A stretch of 10,713 nt of DNA from an uncultured Bacteroidota bacterium (GTDB taxonomy: Bacteria; Bacteroidota; Bacteroidia; Flavobacteriales; Flavobacteriaceae): positions 1-10,713 of the forward strand of contig CAILTC010000507.1 in assembly GCA_903837025.1 (NCBI GenBank), written 5' to 3'. The position numbers and the translations under genes are program-made. The stretch's first letter is position 1, and the number at the start of each line of letters is the position of its first letter. The notes beneath the pieces were generated by a model. It was not told the DNA's origin. It was given only the letters and a program-made list of their open reading frames with translations, and made no database searches. Of the stretch, positions 1 to 5,716 are shown one piece after another.

Positions 1-2187
1 TATCGTGATCAAACTTTTATGATGGCCATTGGTCAATTAACAGTTCAACAATTTTTCGCAGGACTTTACGGTCATAATGATATCAACCACGAACCAATGT
101 CGGCTGGACGCCAAATGGGTGGACATTTTACGACCCATAGTTTAAACGAAGACGGCAGCTGGAAAGACTTGACAAAACAAAAAAATTCAAGTGCCGACAT
201 TTCTCCTACAGCGGCGCAAATGCCCCGTTTATTAGGACTGGCACAAGCATCAAAAATATATAGAAACATTCCTGAAATTACCAATTCAGCCCATTTTTCG
301 GACAACGGAAATGAAATTGCTTGGGGAACAATAGGAAACGCAAGCACCTCCGAAGGGGTGTTTTTTGAAACCATAAATGCTGCTGGAGTATTGCAAGTTC
401 CGCTTGTAATGAGTGTTTGGGATGATGAATACGGAATTTCTGTTCATGCTAAATACCAAACGACAAAAGAGAGTATTTCAGAGATTTTAAAAGGATACCA
501 AAAAGATTCTGATACAAATGGTTTTGAAATTCTAAAAGTAAAAGGTTGGGATTATGCTGGCTTAATTGCTACCTATGAAAAAGCAGCCAATATTGCACGC
601 GAAAAACATATTCCCGTTCTTATTCACGTAAATCAATTGACCCAACCGCAAGGACATTCTAGCTCTGGTTCACACGAAAGATACAAAGACTCAACCAGAT
701 TGGCTTGGGAGAAAGATTTTGACTGTCTTCGCCAAATGAAATTATGGATGATTGCCATAAATATTGCTTCGCCAGAAGAAATTGAAGAAATTGATTTAGA
801 AATTAAGAAAGAAGTTCAAGAAGGTAAAAAAGCAGCTTGGAATGCTTTTATAGAACCCATAATTGAAGAACAAAAACAATTTGTTGCGCTATTAGAAAAA
901 ATGGCAACTTCAAGTAAGAATAAAGACATTATCCTTAAATACGCATCCGATTTAAATAAAATAAAAAACCCTCTTAAAAAGGAAATTCTTGTTACGGCTC
1001 GAAAAATTTTACGCCTCGTGAACAACGAAAGTTGCAAGTCCGAATTATCCATTTGGATTACAGCCTATACCGCACAAAAACAAAAAGAATACAGCAGCAA
1101 CTTGTTCTCTGAATCCGATATGAATGTATTTTCGGCCAAAGAAGTATTGCCCCAATATGCTAAAGATGCAAAAGCAGATACCGATGGTCGAATGGTATTA
1201 CGTGATAATTTTGATGCTATTTTCACAAAATATCCCGAAGCCTTAATTTTTGGCGAAGATGCCGGAAATATTGGCGATGTAAACCAAGGATTAGTCGGAT
1301 TACAGGAAAAATATGGAGAACTTCGAGTTGCCGATGTCGGTATCCGAGAAGCCTCAATAATAGGTCAAGGAATAGGAATGGCCTTACGAGGATTGCGTCC
1401 GATTGCCGAAATTCAGTATTTGGATTATTTGCTTTATGCTATTCAAATTTTGAGTGACGATTTGGCTACTTTACAATATCGAACGGTGGGAAAACAAAAA
1501 GCCCCACTTATTATCCGAACTCGTGGGCATCGATTAGAAGGCATTTGGCATTCTGGTTCGCCAATGGGAATGATCATCAATGCCTTAAGAGGAATTCATG
1601 TTTTAGTTCCTAGAAACATGACAAAAGCCGCTGGTTTTTATAATAGTTTATTAGAATGCGATGAACCAGCTTTAGTTATCGAATGCTTGAATGGCTACCG
1701 AATAAAAGAAAAAATGCCCTTGAATTATGGTGCATTCAAAACACCAATTGGTGTAATTGAAGTAATCAAAAAAGGAGCAGATATTACCTTAGTTTCTTAT
1801 GGATCTACTTTGCGATTAGTCGAAGAAGCTGCAAAAGAACTTCTAGAAGCTGGAATTGATTGCGAAATAATCGACATTCAATCCTTGCTCCCTTTTGATG
1901 TAAATAAAGATATTGCCAAAAGCATTGCCAAAACCAATCGATTATTGGTAATTGACGAAGATGTTCCTGGTGGAGCTTCGGCATATATTTTACAACAAAT
2001 TATCGAAAACCAAGACGGCTACAACTTTTTAGATAGTAAACCACAAACACTAACTTCAAAAGCACACAGACCTGCTTACGGAACGGATGGCGATTATTTT
2101 TCGAAACCTTCTATTGAAGATATTTTCGAAAGAGTGTATGCCATGATGAATGAAGTAAATCCTGCGAAATTCCCAAGTTTGTATTAG
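1..2187 (+). CDS. 2-oxoacid dehydrogenase E1, fused alpha-beta subunits (5' end cut by window)
   Basis: This is a thiamine-diphosphate E1 enzyme that decarboxylates a 2-oxo acid and passes the acyl group to the lipoyl E2 of a cytoplasmic complex. It most resembles branched-chain/2-oxoisovalerate-type E1, but substrate cannot be read from sequence. The frame is open from base 1 (YRDQTF before the first Met at 19), so the true start lies upstream. The alpha domain covers about residues 1-250 (window numbering), with GNASTSEG at 112-119, WDDEYGIS at 140-147 and the GHS loop near 218. A helical, charged linker spans about 255-380. The beta domain begins near 390: FGEDAG, then Glu450 in GIREASIIG (expected cofactor-activating Glu) and His517 in IWHSGSP (expected active-site His). 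Oddity: the alpha metal motif, normally GDG...NN, reads GNA...DD. It ends in TAG and converges on the flippase gene 57 nt away. The fusion is known in Bacteroidota. Family call is confident; substrate is not. Confidence 0.93.
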   Translation, partial: YRDQTFMMAIGQLTVQQFFAGLYGHNDINHEPMSAGRQMGGHFTTHSLNEDGSWKDLTKQKNSSADISPTAAQMPRLLGLAQASKIYRNIPEITNSAHFSDNGNEIAWGTIGNASTSEGVFFETINAAGVLQVPLVMSVWDDEYGISVHAKYQTTKESISEILKGYQKDSDTNGFEILKVKGWDYAGLIATYEKAANIAREKHIPVLIHVNQLTQPQGHSSSGSHERYKDSTRLAWEKDFDCLRQMKLWMIAINIASPEEIEEIDLEIKKEVQEGKKAAWNAFIEPIIEEQKQFVALLEKMATSSKNKDIILKYASDLNKIKNPLKKEILVTARKILRLVNNESCKSELSIWITAYTAQKQKEYSSNLFSESDMNVFSAKEVLPQYAKDAKADTDGRMVLRDNFDAIFTKYPEALIFGEDAGNIGDVNQGLVGLQEKYGELRVADVGIREASIIGQGIGMALRGLRPIAEIQYLDYLLYAIQILSDDLATLQYRTVGKQKAPLIIRTRGHRLEGIWHSGSPMGMIINALRGIHVLVPRNMTKAAGFYNSLLECDEPALVIECLNGYRIKEKMPLNYGAFKTPIGVIEVIKKGADITLVSYGSTLRLVEEAAKELLEAGIDCEIIDIQSLLPFDVNKDIAKSIAKTNRLLVIDEDVPGGASAYILQQIIENQDGYNFLDSKPQTLTSKAHRPAYGTDGDYFSKPSIEDIFERVYAMMNEVNPAKFPSLY

Positions 2188-2244
2188 ACTAATATACTTT
2201 TTGAAACAAAAAAACTTACCACAGATTTAATTTACGAAGAGAAT

Positions 2245-3714
2245 CTACTCCATAAATTTCAACTTTCTCAAGATAGTATCTATTACTCTATTAATTTCAA
2301 TTGAAATCACAAATTTATAATTGAGATAAATGTATGCAATCGTAACTAAAATAGATTTCAACACAATAGAAATAAGTGGATTGAAAGGGAATTGCCAGAA
2401 ATAAAATGCAAGAAATAAAGCGAATGTCAACGCCATAGAATACAAGGTTTGATTGGTAAAAGGATACAAATCAAGTCGTTTAACTACAAAAAGTAATTTG
2501 GCCAAACTATAAAGCGTGATCGATAATAATGTAGCGAAAGCGGAACCCATTATTCCATAAATCGGAATAAAAATAACATTTAACGCAACGGTTACAACTA
2601 CCAAAAATACACCAAGAAACAAAACAGCTCTGTAGTATTTTGTATTAAAAATAATAGCATTATTATTTCCTAAAATCAAATCAAAATATTTTGACAAGCC
2701 TATTAAAAAGACAACCAGAACTCCACCCGCATAGTCTTTCGGCATTATTTCATACAATTGATTGATGTTTACAAAAATGCACAACATCACAAAACCACCA
2801 ACCATTTGCAGGTTAATTGACGTTTTTTTATACAGACTATTCAACTCATCATGTTTGTTTTCGTGCATTAATTTCGCCGTAATCGGATAGGTAATTTGGT
2901 GCATCGCCCGACTTGGAACCGATATAACTAAAGCAATATAAGTTGCCACCGAATAATAAGCGATATTCTCGATCTTCATATATTGGTTCAAGATCATTTT
3001 ATCGCCATCTAAAAGTAAATTAGCCACACTTCCGGATAAAATAATGTAAAAAGTATATTCCATTATATTCTTCACATTGGTTGGAATACCAAATTGAAAA
3101 ACGGGTTTCTTAATATAAAAGGCATAAAACATGGTAACCAAGAAAGCAAAGAAATAAATTCCGGCGGTAACATAAACAAATTCGATAACCGTTATCCATT
3201 TAAAATAAACGAAAAGAAGTGCCAATAAAGAGAACAAACGCAAGCCCACTTCCTTTATAAAATTACCAAAAACCGAGTGCATGTGAACTCTTGCCCAGGC
3301 ATAAAATATCTCGAAATAAGCCATACACAAGCCTATAAATGGGATTAGCCAAATATATTCTCGAACTACCGCATTTTTTTTAGACACAAAAATCAATATA
3401 TCATCATAGAAAAATAATCCAATCAATCCCAAAGGAATGCACATTAATACAGGGAATAATATGGTGAAGGATAAAAACTGAGAGCGCTCGGCTTCAGTTT
3501 CGTATTGCGAATAAAACTTTACTAAGGTATTTTGCATACCGATGGCAAACAAAGGCATAATAACATTTGCCGCCGAAAGAATGTAATTAGTCAGCGCATA
3601 ATAGGTAGCACCAAGAAGAATTGGATATAAATAAAGTGTATATATAGCACCAATTCCGAAACCAAAATAGGTTATTATTGTATTCTTTAAAGACTGATTT
3701 AAAACGATTCCCAT
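2245..3714 (-). CDS. Wzx-like polysaccharide flippase (MOP superfamily)
   Basis: A 489-residue, almost wholly hydrophobic protein with about 12-14 predicted membrane segments, the usual size and pattern for MOP-superfamily O-antigen/polysaccharide exporters. These flip lipid-linked oligosaccharides from the cytoplasmic to the periplasmic face of the inner membrane. The N-terminus (MGIVLNQSLKNTI) starts with a short amphipathic stretch leading into segment 1. A central segment carries the polar LLLDGDKMILNQYM stretch, a typical position for the conserved Asp of this group. The C-terminus is a short basic tail. The ATG is 8 nt downstream of the glycosyltransferase stop, so the two are almost certainly co-transcribed with the glycosyltransferase first. 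It appears to be the last gene of the minus-strand run. No clear intrinsic terminator was seen in the 57 nt to the convergent E1 gene. Substrate unknown; a lipid-linked surface glycan is inferred from neighbours. Confidence 0.88.
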   Translation of the reverse strand: MGIVLNQSLKNTIITYFGFGIGAIYTLYLYPILLGATYYALTNYILSAANVIMPLFAIGMQNTLVKFYSQYETEAERSQFLSFTILFPVLMCIPLGLIGLFFYDDILIFVSKKNAVVREYIWLIPFIGLCMAYFEIFYAWARVHMHSVFGNFIKEVGLRLFSLLALLFVYFKWITVIEFVYVTAGIYFFAFLVTMFYAFYIKKPVFQFGIPTNVKNIMEYTFYIILSGSVANLLLDGDKMILNQYMKIENIAYYSVATYIALVISVPSRAMHQITYPITAKLMHENKHDELNSLYKKTSINLQMVGGFVMLCIFVNINQLYEIMPKDYAGGVLVVFLIGLSKYFDLILGNNNAIIFNTKYYRAVLFLGVFLVVVTVALNVIFIPIYGIMGSAFATLLSITLYSLAKLLFVVKRLDLYPFTNQTLYSMALTFALFLAFYFWQFPFNPLISIVLKSILVTIAYIYLNYKFVISIEINRVIDTILRKLKFME

Positions 3715-3722
3715 TATTGAGG

Positions 3723-5015
3723 TTAGAGATTAAGTGTTAAGAGTTGCACCAATTCCTTAGTCAAACTCTTTCTTGAATATTGCTGTAAGCCTACGGCATT
3801 CGATTGTAGTTTTCCTTCCAAAAACTGATTATAAAAGCCCAAAAGTACACTTTTTAGTTTCATTTTATCGGAATAGTCAAAGAAAACGCCTGTATTGGTT
3901 TTGGTTATGATTTCGGCAAAGTCGGAACCGTGTGGACCGATCGCAATAATTGGTCTTCCAGAAACCATATATTCGAATAATTTTCCCGGAATAATACTTT
4001 TAGTGTCTTCGGAATTGATTTCGATAAGCAACAAAACCTGTGATTTCCGTTGATGTGCAATCGCTTCCGAATGCGATACATAACCCAAATTATTCAAATA
4101 CGGATTTAATCCAAATTGATTGATTGTTTCTAAAACTTCTTGACTTACTGCGCCTATTAATTTGATTTCTAAATGCGTTTTGAAATCTGGAATTTCATTG
4201 ATTAATTCCACTAAACTTTCCCATAAAAAATTTGGATTTCTTTCGGAAAGAAAAGACCCAATATGTGCCAAAGTAAATTTGGTATCCAATGCTTGTTTTA
4301 TCCCATTCTCTGTGTCATAACCATTGGTAATTACAACAATTGGTTTGGAGGTAATGGCCTGAAATTCGGTTTTCGTAGTGTTGCTCGTTACGATAATGGT
4401 ATCGGCGGTATTCAGCACTTGATGTTCCAGAGCTTTGTGCTTTTTATTGGCAAAATTCGATAATCGCAAGGATTTATGATACCCAATTGTTGTCCATGGA
4501 TCACGGAAATCGGCAAACCATTTTACACCCAATTTTTGTTTTAATTCTAATCCGATAAGGTGCAAACTATGCGGTGGTCCCGAAGTAACAATAGTGTCGA
4601 TATTATTTTCTTGAATGTATTTTTCCAAAAAAGTAACAGACGGTTTTACCCAAAAAACACGAGCATCAGGAATAAAAAGATTACCCCGAACCCAGAGAAA
4701 AACTTTATCCAAAAAGGATTGTTTTTTCTGATTTGGGATAATTCCCGAACTTATTTTTTTGGTTTTATTTTTCGAAAGAAATGAAGCCAGTTGATACGGT
4801 TCGAATATTTTATGTTTGAGAATAATCGCTTTATCCGAAACTTCCTTTACCAAGGCTTCATCAATAATAGGATATGTAGGGTTTTCTGGAATATAAACAA
4901 TGGGTTGAACACCAAAATCTGGTAAATATTTCACGAATTTCAACCAACGCTGAACGCCAGGTCCTCCGGCTGGTGGCCAATAATAGGTTATGATGAGGAT
5001 TTTTTTTTCTTTCAA
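3723..5015 (-). CDS. Glycosyltransferase, family 4-type (GT-B fold), TTG start
   Basis: A 430-residue GT-B glycosyltransferase, expected to act on the cytoplasmic face of the inner membrane and transfer a sugar from a nucleotide donor to a growing glycan. The N-terminal acceptor domain opens with a beta strand and Gly-rich loop, ITYYWPPAGGPGVQRW (residues 9-24). FADFRDPW follows mid-protein. ITNGYD precedes the C-terminal donor domain, where PGKLFEYMVSGRP contains the expected donor-binding Glu348. Start choice: codon 5013-5015 reads TTG on the coding strand. An in-frame TAA lies four codons upstream (5025-5027), and no internal ATG occurs until far into the protein, so TTG is the only start that keeps the essential N-terminal loop. 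It begins 33 nt after the nucleotidyltransferase stop and ends 8 nt before the flippase, so these genes form one transcription unit by spacing. Sugar and acceptor cannot be inferred. Confidence 0.9.
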   Translation of the reverse strand: MKEKKILIITYYWPPAGGPGVQRWLKFVKYLPDFGVQPIVYIPENPTYPIIDEALVKEVSDKAIILKHKIFEPYQLASFLSKNKTKKISSGIIPNQKKQSFLDKVFLWVRGNLFIPDARVFWVKPSVTFLEKYIQENNIDTIVTSGPPHSLHLIGLELKQKLGVKWFADFRDPWTTIGYHKSLRLSNFANKKHKALEHQVLNTADTIIVTSNTTKTEFQAITSKPIVVITNGYDTENGIKQALDTKFTLAHIGSFLSERNPNFLWESLVELINEIPDFKTHLEIKLIGAVSQEVLETINQFGLNPYLNNLGYVSHSEAIAHQRKSQVLLLIEINSEDTKSIIPGKLFEYMVSGRPIIAIGPHGSDFAEIITKTNTGVFFDYSDKMKLKSVLLGFYNQFLEGKLQSNAVGLQQYSRKSLTKELVQLLTLNL

Positions 5016-5048
5016 GTTAAGATTTTAAGCGACGAATTAATAACAGTT

Positions 5049-5513
5049 TTATTTTTTTGGAATGTTGATTTTACTTAATTCTTCAATATCTAATTGATCT
5101 TTTAACCTATTACATGCTTTTTTTGATTTAATCAAATTGTCATAATCTAAAAAATAAACCGGCACTTCTTGAAGAATAACAATAGTTGCATTTTTAAATA
5201 AATCATCGAAATTTTCATTTTCTAATCCTTTGACGGAAGTCATTACATCTAATCTTAAATCATATGAAATAGTAAAATCTGTATATCCTGCAACAAATTG
5301 CATTGTTTCTATTTGAGGAAAATCACCAATACCGATCGATGCAAAAGCCAAACGTAGATATTTTCTGTTTTCAAAAGTGTCTTCAATTAATATATCTATA
5401 TCTCCCGTATTTCTGGTATAACCATAAATATTTACAGCTAACCCACCAATCGTTAAATAACGAACATTATTTTCATCGAATACTTTCCAAATATTTAAAA
5501 TTTCTTGAAGCAT
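5049..5513 (-). CDS. Nucleotidyltransferase-fold protein (AbiEii/MNT/DUF6036-like)
   Basis: A 154-residue protein of the polymerase-beta-type nucleotidyltransferase superfamily. The signature is visible: IGGLAVNIYGYTRNTGDIDI at residues 22-41 gives the GG motif and the paired catalytic Asp38 and Asp40. RLDVMTS supplies Asp89 as the likely third metal-binding carboxylate. The C-terminal LIKSKKACNRLKDQLDIEEL resembles the K..(G/N)R.KD..D..L motif of AbiEii/DUF6036-like proteins. All key residues are present, so it is probably active, adding a nucleotide to an RNA, protein or small molecule; the target is unknown. Its ATG shares one base with the stop of the 49-aa gene (TAATG), implying coupled translation. 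Hand-counted GC over 5041-5520 is about 26%, against about 34% in a sampled part of the glycosyltransferase gene, which hints at acquisition from elsewhere. Relatives include toxins, antitoxins and resistance enzymes; the role here is unproven. The fold is confident. Confidence 0.82.
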   Translation of the reverse strand: MLQEILNIWKVFDENNVRYLTIGGLAVNIYGYTRNTGDIDILIEDTFENRKYLRLAFASIGIGDFPQIETMQFVAGYTDFTISYDLRLDVMTSVKGLENENFDDLFKNATIVILQEVPVYFLDYDNLIKSKKACNRLKDQLDIEELSKINIPKK

Positions 5514-5662
5514 TATTTTTTCTGAATAATTCTAGGAGCCATTTTCAAAGCATACGAAAGTTCAACCAATGCCATAAAACGCTCTATTCTTTCGCAATAT
5601 ATACTTTGCAAATCGGATGTTTTAGGACTTATTTTTTTATAAGGAATAGAATCTTTCTTCAT
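5513..5662 (-). CDS. 49-residue small protein, coupled partner of the nucleotidyltransferase
   Basis: A short ORF: ATG at 5660-5662, 49 codons, and a TAA whose last A is the first base of the nucleotidyltransferase ATG (TAATG at 5511-5515). The protein starts MKKDSIPYKKISPKTSD and continues into what looks like one or two amphipathic helices (roughly residues 18-42, with ERIERFMALVELSYALKM). It is basic by count: 11 Lys/Arg against 5 Asp/Glu. It has no signal peptide or membrane segment, and no Cys/His metal site. I do not recognise a named family. The one-base stop/start overlap, the shared candidate promoter and the size suggest a dedicated small partner of the nucleotidyltransferase, as in two-gene toxin-antitoxin or MNT-type modules. 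It is far too short for a HEPN domain. It could instead be the remnant of a longer protein. The coding call rests on the coupling and the A-rich leader just before the ATG. Confidence 0.68.
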   Translation of the reverse strand: MKKDSIPYKKISPKTSDLQSIYCERIERFMALVELSYALKMAPRIIQKK

Positions 5663-5669
5663 AACTTTT

Positions 5670-5701
5670 TATTTTATAATCAAATATACAATTATAAAAT
5701 A
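5670..5701. promoter_or_regulatory. Perfect 11-bp inverted repeat, candidate operator of the small-protein/nucleotidyltransferase pair
   Basis: Arms TATTTTATAAT (5670-5680) and ATTATAAAATA (5691-5701) are exact reverse complements separated by 10 nt. The centre-to-centre distance is 21 bp, about two helical turns, so two protein subunits could bind the same DNA face. It lies 7 nt upstream of the 49-aa ATG, and its spacer holds a TATATTTG box on the minus strand. As a hairpin it would be all A/T and is followed on the minus strand by an A-run, not a T-run, so a terminator for yfhO is unlikely. The arms contain only A and T, so chance in AT-rich DNA is a real alternative. Confidence 0.5.
5681..5688 (-). 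promoter_or_regulatory. Candidate Bacteroidota -7 promoter box for the two-gene cassette
   Basis: The minus strand reads TATATTTG, an exact fit to the TAnnTTTG -7 element of the Bacteroidota primary sigma factor. The start of transcription would fall near 5675, giving a leader of about a dozen bases before the ATG at 5662. No good TTTG -33 element is visible about 19 nt upstream, so this is a partial promoter match. If real, the cassette can be transcribed independently of yfhO. Confidence 0.4.
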
Positions 5702-5716
5702 CACTTTGTCTTTTCT

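Noticed and set aside
2198..2212. Possible hairpin TTTTTG-AAA-CAAAAA as a terminator between convergent E1 and flippase genes
   Set aside because: Six base pairs with a single G-C pair is too weak, and no T-run follows the stem at the right distance on either strand.
5049..5662. Classical MNT/HEPN or AbiEi/AbiEii system
   Set aside because: The partner is only 49 residues, too short for a HEPN domain or for AbiEi, and lacks an RX4-6H motif. Only the nucleotidyltransferase side can be supported.
5670..5701. The inverted repeat as an intrinsic terminator of yfhO
   Set aside because: The stem has no G-C pairs, the loop is 10 nt, and the minus-strand sequence after it is an A-run. A regulatory role at the promoter fits better.
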